Source: an uncultured Roseibium sp. (GTDB taxonomy: Bacteria > Pseudomonadota > Alphaproteobacteria > Rhizobiales > Stappiaceae). From it: a stretch of DNA of 64,000 nt. Position numbers and translations under genes: made by a program. The notes beneath the pieces were generated by a model. The model made no database searches, had not been told where the DNA came from, and saw only the letters and a program-made list of their open reading frames with translations. The stretch spans positions 1 to 64,000 of the forward strand of contig NZ_CANMFD010000010.1 of assembly GCF_947496995.1 (NCBI RefSeq), read 5' to 3'. Shown in pieces: positions 1 to 9,173 of this stretch; the stretch's first letter is position 1; each line of letters starts with the position of its first letter.

Positions 1-179
1 ATTTTCAGGAATTTAGAGCACAAAACCCTGTCGCCAGCGACGTTGCCGCCGTCGATGAGCCGCGTTATACGCAGCACTACAGAACACGTCAACTGCCGAT
101 TTGAATTTTCTTGCGAAAAATATCGTTCCGCCCGCAGCGGTGGATATTAACCATTCCAGAACCCTTGAGGACCCTGCGT

Positions 180-935
180 CTACCCGACTGGAGAATTTCC
201 GAAGCCCATCAGGCACTGGCCCGCGTCCACCACCAGAGTATGCCCCGTCACCTGTTTCGCCGTCACCAGATACCTGACCGCGGCAACGATATCGTCCGGC
301 CCGAGCCCCTGGCCGAGCGGCGTCAACTTCTGGCGGCTTTCGAAGTTTTCCTGGCTCTGGTCGCTGGGAAGCACCAGCCCCGGCGCGACCGCGTTCACCC
401 GGATCCCCTTCGGCCCGAGTTCGAAGGCCGCCAGCCGTGTTGCGCCGTCCAGCGCGAACTTGCCGCAGAAATAGCTGAAACGTTCGGGCGACGCCGAGGA
501 CATCTGGGTATCCAGCATGTTGATGATGGCGCCGCCATCCGGCAGCGGATCCTGATCCGCAAAGGCTTTCATCAGAAAGACGGGAGCAGCAGCATTCACA
601 TTCATCAGGAACTGCCATGTGTCCCAGCTCATATCGCCCAGGCTGTCAGTGTCGAAGGCCGAGGCGGAATTGACGAGAACCGAAACCGGGCCGCCCAGCG
701 CCTCGGCAGCCTCCCGCACAAGGTCGCCCGCGGTGTCCGGCCGGCTGAGATCCTTCTGGAGGAGCGCGGCCTTGCCGCCGGAGGCAAGAATGTCCTCGTA
801 GAGATCCTGCGCGCCGTCCGCAGAGGAATTGTAATGAAGTCCGAGCGCGTAGCCGTCTTCGGCCAGCCCCCTGGCGATGGCCTTGCCGACCCGTTTTCCT
901 GCCCCCGTTACCAGCGCAATCTTGCCGACCGTCAT
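180..935 (-). CDS. folM: FolM-like short-chain pteridine/dihydromonapterin reductase
   Basis: A 251-residue NAD(P)-dependent short-chain dehydrogenase/reductase. The N-terminal nucleotide-binding motif is TGAGKRVG, the arginine-containing variant (TGxxxR) seen in pteridine reductases and FolM, rather than the plain SDR glycine motif. The catalytic YxxxK is YFCGK, and NSAS fills the structural NNAG position. Such enzymes reduce dihydrofolate, dihydromonapterin or dihydrobiopterin in the cytoplasm. I start it at the ATG at 935 because GGGAG lies 7 bases upstream; a longer in-frame extension lacks SDR homology. It sits directly downstream of a dihydropteroate-synthase-like gene and a FolB-like gene on the same strand, which supports a pterin substrate. 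The pterin assignment is inferred from motif and context; a generic SDR remains possible. Confidence 0.75.
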   Translation of the reverse strand: MTVGKIALVTGAGKRVGKAIARGLAEDGYALGLHYNSSADGAQDLYEDILASGGKAALLQKDLSRPDTAGDLVREAAEALGGPVSVLVNSASAFDTDSLGDMSWDTWQFLMNVNAAAPVFLMKAFADQDPLPDGGAIINMLDTQMSSASPERFSYFCGKFALDGATRLAAFELGPKGIRVNAVAPGLVLPSDQSQENFESRQKLTPLGQGLGPDDIVAAVRYLVTAKQVTGHTLVVDAGQCLMGFGNSPVG

Positions 936-998
936 GACTTGTCTCCCAACTGCACTCCCCTCAGGGAGGCGTGATCCCAACCGCCGCGCGGAACCGCG

Positions 999-1883
999 TC
1001 AGGCATAATCCTGCAGGTTCAGAACCGGCTGGACCCGCGACACCTCGTGGCTGCGCACCAGATTGGCCTTCGACATCACCGCCAGCGTCGCCGCGCTGGT
1101 CTGCGCCACCCGCACCTCGTCCCTGAACAGATAGACTGCCCCGGTGAGCTGCAACGTCACCGGCCAGCCAAGCTCGCGCAGCCGGAAGGATTGCAGGATA
1201 CTGTCGGTCTGGTAGCGGATCCTGTCCGGCCCGTCCGGCAGGTGAAGGGCAAAGCCGAAGCCCGGATCGACCCACAGGCGTTCCACCCCGGCATCCGTTG
1301 CCAGGGCGACCCTCTCCCGGAAAAAGGCCAGCTGATGATCGAAGATCTCCTCCACCGGCGGCAGATAATCCTTCGAGCGTGCGTTTTCCCCCGGCGTGTA
1401 GCACATCACCAGACCGGCCTCATGGGAGGCAATCGCTTCATAAAAAGACCGGTCATCGACCCGGCCGGTAAGATTGACCACACCCGCCCCCGCCTCCAGA
1501 AGCGCGACGCCCACCTCCGGATGATAGGTCTCGACGGAGACGAGGATCCCCTCCTCCGCCAGCGCCTTCACCACGGGCCGCATGCGGTCGATCTGTTTTT
1601 CCGCCGCAACGAGATCCGCGGCGTCGCCGGTCGATTCCGCGCCGATATCCACCATCGCGGCCCCTTCCAGCGTCATCCGCCGGCCACGGTAGAGCGCTGC
1701 CTCGAGCGTATGACACACCGTTTCGCGATAGCTGCTGTCCGGAGACAGGTTCAAAACACCCATCTGGTAGGTTCGGTCCTCGAACCGGCGGCCGAATTTC
1801 GCAAACTCGAAAGTCCGGACCGGTGCTTCCAGCGCCTCCCGGTATTTGAGCCACAACGGGAGGAGGCGGTCTGCGGAAATCAT
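999..1883 (-). CDS. Divergent dihydropteroate-synthase-like pterin-binding protein
   Basis: About 294 residues with the TIM-barrel signature order of dihydropteroate synthase, but altered at family-conserved points. MGVLNLSPDSS replaces the usual MGVxNxTPDSFSDGG; the STRPG loop reads ESTGDAADL; VSVETYHPEV has Glu where the Asp of SIDT is expected; WVDPGFGF lacks the following Lys. The C-terminal RxH is retained as VRSHEV. This suggests a pterin-binding fold acting on a different substrate, or a non-canonical DHPS. I prefer the ATG at 1883 (MISADRLL) over an in-frame TTG at 1916. The gene lies between the FolM-like and FolB-like genes. Canonical folate synthesis is possible but not what these residues favour. 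Confidence 0.7.
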   Translation of the reverse strand: MISADRLLPLWLKYREALEAPVRTFEFAKFGRRFEDRTYQMGVLNLSPDSSYRETVCHTLEAALYRGRRMTLEGAAMVDIGAESTGDAADLVAAEKQIDRMRPVVKALAEEGILVSVETYHPEVGVALLEAGAGVVNLTGRVDDRSFYEAIASHEAGLVMCYTPGENARSKDYLPPVEEIFDHQLAFFRERVALATDAGVERLWVDPGFGFALHLPDGPDRIRYQTDSILQSFRLRELGWPVTLQLTGAVYLFRDEVRVAQTSAATLAVMSKANLVRSHEVSRVQPVLNLQDYA

Positions 1884-2061
1884 GGAAGGCGGGGCTCCAG
1901 AGATAAGGCCAGGCAATCAGCACATTGGCGGGCAGCACAGTGGCGGGCAGGGTTCCCCGCGCATGTCACGCAGGCTCCAGAAAAGATAGGAAAATGCGGC
2001 GGTACGGCAAGGCCGAATGTCCCCAATCCAGTGTTTCCCGCTCATGTCCGGCGGTTGCCGC

Positions 2062-2508
2062 TCATGCGGACCGCTTGCGGCAGATCCTGATACCGACCCC
2101 TGCCGCATCGTCGAAAATGTCCAGCTTGGTCACCTTGACCGTAACCTGGTCGGCCAGCGGGTTTGTCAGGACGAAGCCGGCGACCGCCTCTGCCCAGTCC
2201 TCGACCATATCCGTGTGCCCGCCGGAAGCAGCCTTGTTCTGCACGAACTCGACGGTGTCGGCGTAGGATACATAGGCACCGGTCTCCTGGAAAATCTTGC
2301 GGTAGCCCGGCACGGTCCGGATCTCGACATCGAAGCAGACGGATTGGGTCCGCCCCTTTTCGCTGTCCAGAATGCCGATTTCCGCCGGCACCAGCAGCCC
2401 TTCGATCAGGATGACATCCTGTCCCTCTTCGGTCAGGCCTGTTTCGGTGCGCGAGCCGCCGGACCCGCCAGTTGGAGAGACTTTTGGAGAAACCGGGGAT
2501 GCTAACAT
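2062..2508 (-). CDS. folB: Dihydroneopterin aldolase (FolB-like)
   Basis: A 148-residue protein of the FolB/FolX tunnel-fold family. After a low-complexity, Pro/Ser/Gly-rich N-terminal tail of about 30 residues, the core begins VILIEGLLVPAEIGILDSE, matching the conserved dihydroneopterin aldolase start (I-x-GL-x-x-x-x-xIG). SVCFDVEI, VSYADTVE and VTVKVTKL follow in the expected order. The activity would be retro-aldol cleavage (or epimerisation) of dihydroneopterin, giving 6-hydroxymethyl-dihydropterin. The start at 2508 is set by AGGTGG 5-6 bases upstream; an in-frame ATG 33 bases earlier has no such site. It is the first gene of the three-gene pterin cluster, with about 180 bases to the DHPS-like gene. 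The tail before the core is longer than usual for FolB. Confidence 0.75.
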   Translation of the reverse strand: MLASPVSPKVSPTGGSGGSRTETGLTEEGQDVILIEGLLVPAEIGILDSEKGRTQSVCFDVEIRTVPGYRKIFQETGAYVSYADTVEFVQNKAASGGHTDMVEDWAEAVAGFVLTNPLADQVTVKVTKLDIFDDAAGVGIRICRKRSA

Positions 2509-2656
2509 GAACCCACCTGTTGCCTGGAAAAACAATTGCAATCAGGTAAACGGGTGTAACCACATCCGGCCAAGGGTCAAGAAAACTTCACGTCCAGTTG
2601 ATCGCACCGCAGCCTCAATTTTCATCACCATACGCAAGAGGCGGACAAAGCGCCCT

Positions 2657-4069
2657 TCATAAGGACGTGCCCATTCCGGATTTGGCGCCGCTGCGATGAA
2701 CGTCTTCCAGCCAACGGGAAGCGTAGCTCTCGAGGCGTGGATCGGCGGGAGGACCCTCCACCGGAGCGGCTGCGCCGGATATCGTTTTCTTCTGTGCAAC
2801 CAGCAGCGCCGCGCCGACGCTGGTCCCGGTAAGCGAGCCGGCGGCCGCCTCGGTTGTCCGGCCGGTCGCCGCCTGCAACATGTCCAGATAAAGCTGGTTC
2901 TTCGAAAACGGCCCCTCGACAAGGATCGGCCCCTCCGCACCGGTCATGGCGAGACATTCCGCGGTGGTCAGCGCCAGATAGAACGACAGCGCGGCATAAC
3001 GCTCCCCGTCGCTGAGCGTTGTCTCGTCGACACTCCAGTCTTGCGCCCGTCCCTGGAACGGTCCGGACCGGGGATCGACCGCCGGAAAAAGCATGATCTC
3101 CCTTTCAAGAACGCTGGTGATGTCCGCCACCGAACATGCCGCTTCACGCGCGCCGAGGATCATTTCAAATTCCCGTCCGCCCATGAAACGGGCCGAGGGA
3201 ACCGGATCGCCGAAGGCATTGACGTTGATCAGCGTGTCTCTGTCCGGGTCGAGACATCCGGCTTGTCCGCCGATGGACAGGACAATGACCCAGGTGCCGG
3301 TCGATACGACCGAAAACGGCGCCTGTCGCTTGAGAAGATGCGGATAGAGCGAAGCATTGGAGTCGTGGATGCCACAGGAGACCGGCAGACCTTCCGGCAG
3401 TCCTGTCGCTTGCGCGACTTCCGGCAGGATCGTGCCGGGCGGATCGGCCGCCCGCTTCACCGGCGGCATTTTTTCCGAAAGCCCCAGACGCTCCACAAGC
3501 GGGGAATAGCGATTGTCGCCCGGACACCACAGATCGGTGTGGCAGCCGAGCGATGTCACTTCGTTGGCCGTGACGCCCGTCAGACGGAATGTCCAGTATT
3601 GCGGATAGGTGAGCACCGACGCGGTCCGCTCCGCAAGGCCGGGGTCGGAGCGAAACTGCCAGAAGATCTGCGCGCCGGCATTCAGCCCCATGCCGAGACG
3701 CGGCGAACCGGTTTCGCTGAAATCCGGACGGATGGCATCGTAAGCTACGGCCAGCTCGTCGGGTCTGCCGAATTCATAATCGAGGATAGGCGCGGCAAGT
3801 TCGCTCTCCGCGTCCATAAGAACCACGCAGGCGCCGTGGGTTGTCACGGACAGCGCATCGATACCATGTTCAAGATGAAGCTGCTTGAGCGCGTCACAGA
3901 TGAACCGCCAGTGCCCGTCCGTGTCATAATGCGGATACGGCGGGCCGTGCAGAACGCGATTGGGCCGCGTCAGCACGCCGATCTCGCATTCGCGCTCGAG
4001 ATCGACGACGGCGACCTTGACGTTTGTCTTGCCGATATCGACGACCCCGACATGTTTCAGGCTCCTCAT
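2657..4069 (-). CDS. rhaK: RhaK, L-rhamnulose/L-rhamnose kinase (FGGY family)
   Basis: A 470-residue FGGY carbohydrate kinase. The N-terminal phosphate-1 motif is GVVDIGKTNVKVAVVD; the putative catalytic Asp lies in CGIHDSNAS; STGTWVIVLS supplies the adenosine/phosphate-2 region; a C-terminal GTSVGAALL completes the fold. It is the last gene of the leftward rha operon, 5 bases after rhaU. In Rhizobium leguminosarum the equivalent gene closes rhaRSTPQUK and encodes the sugar kinase required for rhamnose growth and, unusually, for activity of the rhamnose ABC transporter. Order and strand here are identical, so I assign the same role. Which sugar form it phosphorylates is not readable from sequence. 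Confidence 0.88.
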   Translation of the reverse strand: MRSLKHVGVVDIGKTNVKVAVVDLERECEIGVLTRPNRVLHGPPYPHYDTDGHWRFICDALKQLHLEHGIDALSVTTHGACVVLMDAESELAAPILDYEFGRPDELAVAYDAIRPDFSETGSPRLGMGLNAGAQIFWQFRSDPGLAERTASVLTYPQYWTFRLTGVTANEVTSLGCHTDLWCPGDNRYSPLVERLGLSEKMPPVKRAADPPGTILPEVAQATGLPEGLPVSCGIHDSNASLYPHLLKRQAPFSVVSTGTWVIVLSIGGQAGCLDPDRDTLINVNAFGDPVPSARFMGGREFEMILGAREAACSVADITSVLEREIMLFPAVDPRSGPFQGRAQDWSVDETTLSDGERYAALSFYLALTTAECLAMTGAEGPILVEGPFSKNQLYLDMLQAATGRTTEAAAGSLTGTSVGAALLVAQKKTISGAAAPVEGPPADPRLESYASRWLEDVHRSGAKSGMGTSL

Positions 4070-4074
4070 CGCCG

Positions 4075-4389
4075 TCAGTCCATGTGAAAGACGGTTTCGA
4101 GCGGCACCGCGACAGGTTCATTGTCGGGTTTGACCACCATCAGGTCAGCCATATGCGCCCACCACCGGCGCATCACCGGATGCGCAGGCAGGTCATCCAT
4201 CGTGTGATCGTCCCGCCGCCAAAGGACCGCAAACAGGATATTCGTTACCCGGTCCAGATGGATGGAATAGTCGCTGACGCCGGCTTCCTTCAAAAGCGCA
4301 GCCAGTTCGGGCCAGATCTCGTCGTGGCGCTTCCGGTATTCGGCTTCCGACCCCGGATGCAGCTGCATCTTGAAGGCGACTTTTTCCAT
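4075..4389 (-). CDS. rhaU: RhaU, L-rhamnose mutarotase
   Basis: A 104-residue protein of the RhaU/RhaM (YiiL) family, which interconverts the alpha and beta anomers of L-rhamnose before isomerisation. The family core KRHDEIWPEL is present near residue 20, followed by the typical strand SDYSIHLD and a C-terminal WWAHMADLM. Length matches the family (about 104). It starts 3 bases after the rhaQ stop codon and is followed after 5 bases by rhaK, so it is part of the same transcript. Cytoplasmic, no signal peptide. Confidence 0.93.
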   Translation of the reverse strand: MEKVAFKMQLHPGSEAEYRKRHDEIWPELAALLKEAGVSDYSIHLDRVTNILFAVLWRRDDHTMDDLPAHPVMRRWWAHMADLMVVKPDNEPVAVPLETVFHMD

Positions 4390-4392
4390 TGT

Positions 4393-5403
4393 TCAGTCCT
4401 TCCGTCCTGCAAGCAGACGCCGGGCAATACGCGGCAAGGCGATGACGGCAATCAATAGCAAGCCGATGAAGATCGACATGACGATGCCCGGAACATTCAG
4501 GAGGCCGAAACCGAAAGTCACCATGCCCATCACGAAGGCGGCGATGACGACGCCGGGAATGGTGCCGGACCCGCCCAGGATGCTGACACCGCCGAGAACG
4601 ACCATGGTGACGACCTCCAGCTCCCAGCCGAACGCAATGGACGGGCGCGTCGCGCCGAGGCGGGAGGTCAGGCAGATGGCGGCCACGCCGGACATCAACC
4701 CGGTCAGTAGAAACAGGGCGAATTTCACGTTCGGCACGCGGATGCCGGAAAACAGCGCCCCAACAGGGTTGTTGCCGATGACATAGACCGCCCTGCCGAA
4801 ATTCGTGCGGTGCAGAAGCACGGCAAACACCACTGCCAGCAGCGCGAACAGCACGAACTCGAAGGAAATCACCCACCAGACGTAGCCCTGACCGAAAAAG
4901 GCGAAATCGGACGGATACCCGGTATAGGCCTTGTCGCCGAGAACGATGTAGGAGATCCCCCGGAAGAGGCTCATGGTGCCGATGGTGACGACGATGGACG
5001 GCAGGCCGAAGCCGGTGACGAGCAGGCCGTTGAAAGCCCCGCAGGCGAGGCCGACGGCCAGACCGGTCAGAACCAGCACCGGCGTATCGGCGCCCAGTTG
5101 CACGGCGAACCCCATGGCGGTGGAGGCCAGTGCGAGGATCGAGGCGACCGAAAGATCAATTTCACCGGAAATGATCAGCAGCGCCATGGCAAAGGCGATC
5201 ATGGCTTTTTCGGTGAAATTGAAAGTGGCGTCGGACAGGTTCCAGGGATCGAGAAAATACGGCGAGGCGAAGCTGTTCAACACGAAGACCGCGACGGCAA
5301 CGCCGAGAAGCAGCAATTCCCAGCTCACCAGAAAACGCTGCAGCGGTGTCTTCAGTCGGTCCGGCAGCTGGCGTCCCGCCAGGTCAGGTGAGGCGAGGCT
5401 CAT
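4393..5403 (-). CDS. rhaQ: RhaQ, rhamnose ABC transporter permease
   Basis: A 336-residue inner-membrane permease of the ribose/rhamnose (RbsC/BPD_transp_2) type with about 8-10 hydrophobic segments. Family landmarks are GEIDLSVASILAL near residue 95, LPSIVVTIGTMSLFRGI, and the C-terminal-half signature VVLGGVSILGGSGTIPG. The reading frame is open well upstream, but the true start is the ATG at 5403: it overlaps the rhaP stop as ATGA, and protein similarity starts there (MSLASPDL). It is one of two permeases in the rhaSTPQ importer, which takes up L-rhamnose. Confidence 0.88.
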   Translation of the reverse strand: MSLASPDLAGRQLPDRLKTPLQRFLVSWELLLLGVAVAVFVLNSFASPYFLDPWNLSDATFNFTEKAMIAFAMALLIISGEIDLSVASILALASTAMGFAVQLGADTPVLVLTGLAVGLACGAFNGLLVTGFGLPSIVVTIGTMSLFRGISYIVLGDKAYTGYPSDFAFFGQGYVWWVISFEFVLFALLAVVFAVLLHRTNFGRAVYVIGNNPVGALFSGIRVPNVKFALFLLTGLMSGVAAICLTSRLGATRPSIAFGWELEVVTMVVLGGVSILGGSGTIPGVVIAAFVMGMVTFGFGLLNVPGIVMSIFIGLLLIAVIALPRIARRLLAGRKD

Positions 5404-6383
5404 AGCGCGTGCTCCGCTTTTTTCAGGATCACCCGGCCCTTGGCCCGGCTCGACGTCGCGTTGAAGGCAACGGCGATGATGATGGCGCTGCCGGAGATGG
5501 CGAGTTGCCAGAAGGGCGAGATATGAATGACCGGCAGGGCGTTCTTGACGATCCCGAGGAACAGCGCACCGAGCAGCGCACCGCCCACCGAACCGATGCC
5601 GCCGGCGATGGAAATGCCGCCGATCACGCAGGCGGCGACCACTTCGAGTTCGAACCCGGCCGCGATATCCACATAGGCAACCGCGTAGCGCGCCACCCAG
5701 AGATACCCTGTCAGCCCGGCGAGCGCCCCGGAGAGAACATAGGCGGCGCATTGGGTGCGGCCGACATCGATGCCGGTATAGACTGCCGCATGCGGGTTGC
5801 CGCCGACCGCGAAAAATGCCCGGCCAAGCGGCGTTCTGCCGACAAGCACCACGAAGCCCGCGGCAACCGCGATCGCGATCCACGACAGGACCGGCAGACC
5901 GAACATAACGGCGCGCGGAAAGGCCTTGAACGTGTCGCTCATCTCGTGCGCATTGATCCATTCACCGCCCGAGATCACGAATATGATGCCCCGGAAGATG
6001 GTCATCGTGCCGAGCGTCACCACGATCGGCGGAATATCGAGCTTCCACACCAGCAGACCGTTGATCAGTCCCATGAAGGCACCGAGGCACAGGGCGACCA
6101 GAAGAATGAGGGGAACCGGAAGCCCGGGCATGACCGTGTTGAGCATGGCGACAGCCATGCCCGTCAGGGCGAGGTTCGCGGCAACGGAAAGATCGATGCA
6201 GCGGGTCAGGATGACCACCATCTGGCCCAGCGCCAGGATGATCAGCGGGGCCGTGTCGTTGAAGACATTGGCAAGGTTGGACGGCGCGACAAAGGCGGGG
6301 AACCGTGACGCGATCGCCGCCACGAGCACAAGGATCGCCGCACCCAGGATCATTTCGCGTGACTTGAACAGCAAGCGGATCAT
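5400..6383 (-). CDS. rhaP: RhaP, rhamnose ABC transporter permease
   Basis: A 327-residue permease of the ribose/rhamnose class, paralogous to RhaQ. It shows CIDLSVAANLALTGM, IPPIVVTLGTMTIFRGI and VIGGISIAGGIGSVGG, the same three landmarks as its partner, with multiple membrane spans across the whole length. The start codon overlaps the rhaT stop by 4 bases and the stop overlaps the rhaQ start by 4 bases, so the three are translationally coupled. Together RhaP and RhaQ form the membrane channel of the rhamnose importer. Confidence 0.88.
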   Translation of the reverse strand: MIRLLFKSREMILGAAILVLVAAIASRFPAFVAPSNLANVFNDTAPLIILALGQMVVILTRCIDLSVAANLALTGMAVAMLNTVMPGLPVPLILLVALCLGAFMGLINGLLVWKLDIPPIVVTLGTMTIFRGIIFVISGGEWINAHEMSDTFKAFPRAVMFGLPVLSWIAIAVAAGFVVLVGRTPLGRAFFAVGGNPHAAVYTGIDVGRTQCAAYVLSGALAGLTGYLWVARYAVAYVDIAAGFELEVVAACVIGGISIAGGIGSVGGALLGALFLGIVKNALPVIHISPFWQLAISGSAIIIAVAFNATSSRAKGRVILKKAEHAL

Positions 6384-7933
6384 GTCCGCACCTCCGTTAT
6401 GCCGGCCGCGGCCCGCACCAGATGCTCCGGCGTCAGGTCCGCGCCTTCGTATTCGGCTGCGATGCGCCCTTCGCGCATGACGATGACCCGGTCGGACATG
6501 CCGAGGATTTCAGGAATTTCGGAAGACACCATGATGACGGCAAGTCCGCCGGCGGCAAGTTCGGCCATGAATTCATGCACCGCCGCCTTGGAGCCGATGT
6601 CGATACCCTTGGTGGGTTCGTCGAGAATGATGACACGCGGTTTGGTCGCCAGCCATTTGGCGATGACCACCTTCTGCTGGTTGCCGCCGGATAGCTCGCC
6701 GATGTCCTGATCGAGGGCGGCGGCCCGCAGGTCCAGTCGCTGTGTGTAGTCGCGCGCCAGCGTGAATTCTTCCGCCAGCCGCAAGAACCCGTTTCGTGAC
6801 GTTTGTTTCAGTGAAGGCAGCGAAACGTTCTGGAAGATCGGTAATCCCTTGATCACCCCCTGCTTGCCCCGGTCTTCCGGCACATAGACGATGCCGTGGC
6901 CGATCGCTTCGTTCGGCGTACGCGTGACGGCGACCTTGCCGTCGATGCGAATGGCCCCCTTGGAGGGTTTGGTGATACCGAACAGCGCCTGCATGAATTC
7001 GCTGCGTCCGGCACCTACGAGACCATAGAAACCGAGGATTTCGCCTGCGCGAAGGGTAAAGCCGATATCCTCGAACTCGGTCGGGTGCGCATAGCCGACG
7101 ACCTTCAGAACTTCTTCGCCGAGTTGAGGTGTCCGCTTGGGGAAGACCTGGTCCACCGACCGGCCGACCATCAGCTTCACCAGCTCCCGTTCACCGACCT
7201 CGGCAATCTTTCCCGCGCCCACCATCTCTCCGTCGCGGAAAACCGTATAGCGGTCGGCAATGCGGAAGATCTCGTCGAACTTGTGGCTGATAAACAATAT
7301 GGCCTTGCCGTCCGCCTTGAGCCGTTCGACCAGCTCATAGGTTTCCTCGATCTCCTTGTGGGATAGGGATGCGGTCGGCTCGTCCATGATGACGATCCGG
7401 GCGTCGATGGACAATGCGCGCGCAATCGCCACCAGATGCTTGTTGGCGATGCCGAGATCCCTGAGGGGAACGCCGGGATCGATCTGCGCGCCGATCCTCT
7501 CCAGAAGAGCCTTCGCCTTGCGTGTCATTTCCTTGCGGTCGATCAGCCCGAAGCGGGTTTTCGGCGCATGGCCGATGAAGATGTTTTCCGCCACCGAGAG
7601 GTCGTCGAATAGCACGGTCTCCTGATGAATGGCCGTCACGCCCGCGCTTCCCGCGTCCTGCGCGGTCGGGAAGCTCATGGGCTCGCCGTTGATGCGGATC
7701 TGACCGTCATCCGGCTGGTAGATGCCGGTGAGGATCTTGACGATGGTCGACTTGCCCGCACCATTCTCGCCGACCAGCGCCGTGACCTGACCCGGATAAA
7801 GGTCCAGGGCGACGCCCGAGAGCGCCTTGACGCCGGGAAAGGATTTGGAAATGCCCGTCAGGGACAGGACGGGAGCGGAACCTTCGCCGGATTGCGGCGA
7901 TGCGTCCTCGATGCCCTTCGCAAGCATGACCAT
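6380..7933 (-). CDS. rhaT: RhaT, rhamnose ABC transporter ATPase (two-domain)
   Basis: A 517-residue sugar ABC ATPase with two tandem nucleotide-binding domains, as in RbsA/XylG. Domain 1 has Walker A GENGAGKST and Walker B IVIMDEPTASLS. Domain 2 is the typical degenerate half (GLVGAGRSEF in place of a Walker A) but keeps a good LSGGNQQKV signature and Walker B VIILDEPTKGID. It sits between the binding protein rhaS (gap about 100 bases, carrying a hairpin) and rhaP (4-base overlap). The ATG at 7933 has only a weak ribosome-binding site. Confidence 0.9.
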   Translation of the reverse strand: MVMLAKGIEDASPQSGEGSAPVLSLTGISKSFPGVKALSGVALDLYPGQVTALVGENGAGKSTIVKILTGIYQPDDGQIRINGEPMSFPTAQDAGSAGVTAIHQETVLFDDLSVAENIFIGHAPKTRFGLIDRKEMTRKAKALLERIGAQIDPGVPLRDLGIANKHLVAIARALSIDARIVIMDEPTASLSHKEIEETYELVERLKADGKAILFISHKFDEIFRIADRYTVFRDGEMVGAGKIAEVGERELVKLMVGRSVDQVFPKRTPQLGEEVLKVVGYAHPTEFEDIGFTLRAGEILGFYGLVGAGRSEFMQALFGITKPSKGAIRIDGKVAVTRTPNEAIGHGIVYVPEDRGKQGVIKGLPIFQNVSLPSLKQTSRNGFLRLAEEFTLARDYTQRLDLRAAALDQDIGELSGGNQQKVVIAKWLATKPRVIILDEPTKGIDIGSKAAVHEFMAELAAGGLAVIMVSSEIPEILGMSDRVIVMREGRIAAEYEGADLTPEHLVRAAAGITEVRT

Positions 7934-7969
7934 GTTCCGGCGCCTGTTCTGGTGAAGTGTCTTTGAAAG

Positions 7970-7994
7970 GACCCGGTGCGCAGTGCACCGGGTC
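7970..7994 (-). promoter_or_regulatory. Intergenic hairpin downstream of rhaS
   Basis: Perfect 10-bp inverted repeat (GACCCGGTGC / GCACCGGGTC) with a 5-base loop, in the gap between the rhaS stop and the rhaT start. No T-run follows in the direction of transcription, so it is more likely an RNA-stabilising or partial-attenuation stem, raising the amount of binding protein relative to the membrane subunits, than a full terminator. That function is inferred. Confidence 0.6.
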
Positions 7995-8034
7995 GGAGTT
8001 TGCGGTCCGGTGGCCGGACCGGTTTTGACGCGAC

Positions 8035-9027
8035 TTAGAAAATGTCCTTGAAGTCGTCGATGTTGGAGCTGTCATAGACGAACGGATCCGCCATGGCGCC
8101 TTCACTGTTCTCGTCGAGGGTCAACGTCCCCATACGGCCCATCGGAATTTCCGCTCCCGGTGCTGCCTCGGCCGCGCCGGTGGCAAGGTTATAGGCCAGG
8201 ACCGTGGCGGAATAGCCGAGATCGATCGGGTTCCAGATCGCGAAGGACTTGGACGCACCGGATTCGATGTGGCCGGCCATTTCCGAAGGAAGTCCCAGAC
8301 CGGTCACATTGACCTGACCGGCCTTTTCGGCGTCGGAGACAGCCTGCGCCGCCGCGACGATGCCGACAGAGGTCGGAGCGATGATCGCCTTCAGGTCCGG
8401 ATAGGTCTGCATGAGGCCCTGCGCTTCGCGGTAGGACTTGTCGGCAAGATCATCGCCGTAGACGGTGGCGACGACATTGATGCCCGGATAATTGTCTTTC
8501 ACCTTGTTCATTTCCTCGATCCAGATGTTCTGGTTCGTGGCCGTGGCGGAAGCGGACAGAACCGCCACATCGCCGCCATCAGGAAGATGATCGGCGGCAA
8601 GCTTGATGATCATGTTGCCGATCAGGGGATTGGACGACGGGTTGAGGTGAAGCTGACGGCCTTCAGGCGCAACGCCGGAATCCCAGGAGACAACGGTGAT
8701 GCCGCGGTCCATGGCTTTCTTCAACGAGGGAACGAGGGCATCCTGATCGTTCGCGGAGATCGCGATGGCATCGACCTTCTGGGCGATCAGCGCGTTGATC
8801 ACCTCGATCTGGCCTTCCGCCGTGGTGTCGGTCGGTCCGGTGTAGATGATCTCCACGTCACCGAGTTCCTTGGCCGCCTCTTCGGCTCCCTTGGCCGCGG
8901 CTTCGAAGAAGCCGATACCGAGGGCCTTCACGACAAGCGCAATGCGCTTGGTTTCAGCCTGTGCCGGCGCGGCAATGCAGACCGCTGCAACGGCGGTCGC
9001 GGCCAGAAGTGATTTAAGCAATTTCAT
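8035..9027 (-). CDS. rhaS: RhaS, periplasmic rhamnose-binding protein
   Basis: A 330-residue solute-binding protein of the ribose-binding (Peripla_BP_4) family. The N terminus is a clear signal peptide (MKLLKS followed by an Ala-rich core) with probable cleavage after APAQA. The mature protein starts ETKRIALVVKALGIGFFEAA, and contains AISANDQDAL and the second-lobe GLGLPSEM. The start at 9027 is fixed by TGGGAGGAAGACC directly upstream; in-frame codons further upstream would bury the signal peptide. First structural gene of the importer after the regulator rhaR. Confidence 0.9.
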   Translation of the reverse strand: MKLLKSLLAATAVAAVCIAAPAQAETKRIALVVKALGIGFFEAAAKGAEEAAKELGDVEIIYTGPTDTTAEGQIEVINALIAQKVDAIAISANDQDALVPSLKKAMDRGITVVSWDSGVAPEGRQLHLNPSSNPLIGNMIIKLAADHLPDGGDVAVLSASATATNQNIWIEEMNKVKDNYPGINVVATVYGDDLADKSYREAQGLMQTYPDLKAIIAPTSVGIVAAAQAVSDAEKAGQVNVTGLGLPSEMAGHIESGASKSFAIWNPIDLGYSATVLAYNLATGAAEAAPGAEIPMGRMGTLTLDENSEGAMADPFVYDSSNIDDFKDIF

Positions 9028-9173
9028 GGTCTTCCTCCCAGGATCGTCCTGCAGACGTTTGACTGCAGAAACTTGATCGCTTTCAAAATTCCGGATCATC
9101 CTGCCCGCGTTTTTCACGGATACAGGATCCTCCGAATGGCTGCCGGCCCTCCCAGGTCCCGGCAGAATGCCGG

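Noticed and set aside
1..179. Possible coding on either strand at the left edge
   Set aside because: The frames here are low-quality shadows without recognisable motifs. I see only non-coding sequence downstream of the FolM-like gene.
2696..4087. Plus-strand 463-codon frame opposite rhaK
   Set aside because: Arg-rich, no family motif, entirely covered by rhaK, which has all FGGY kinase landmarks.
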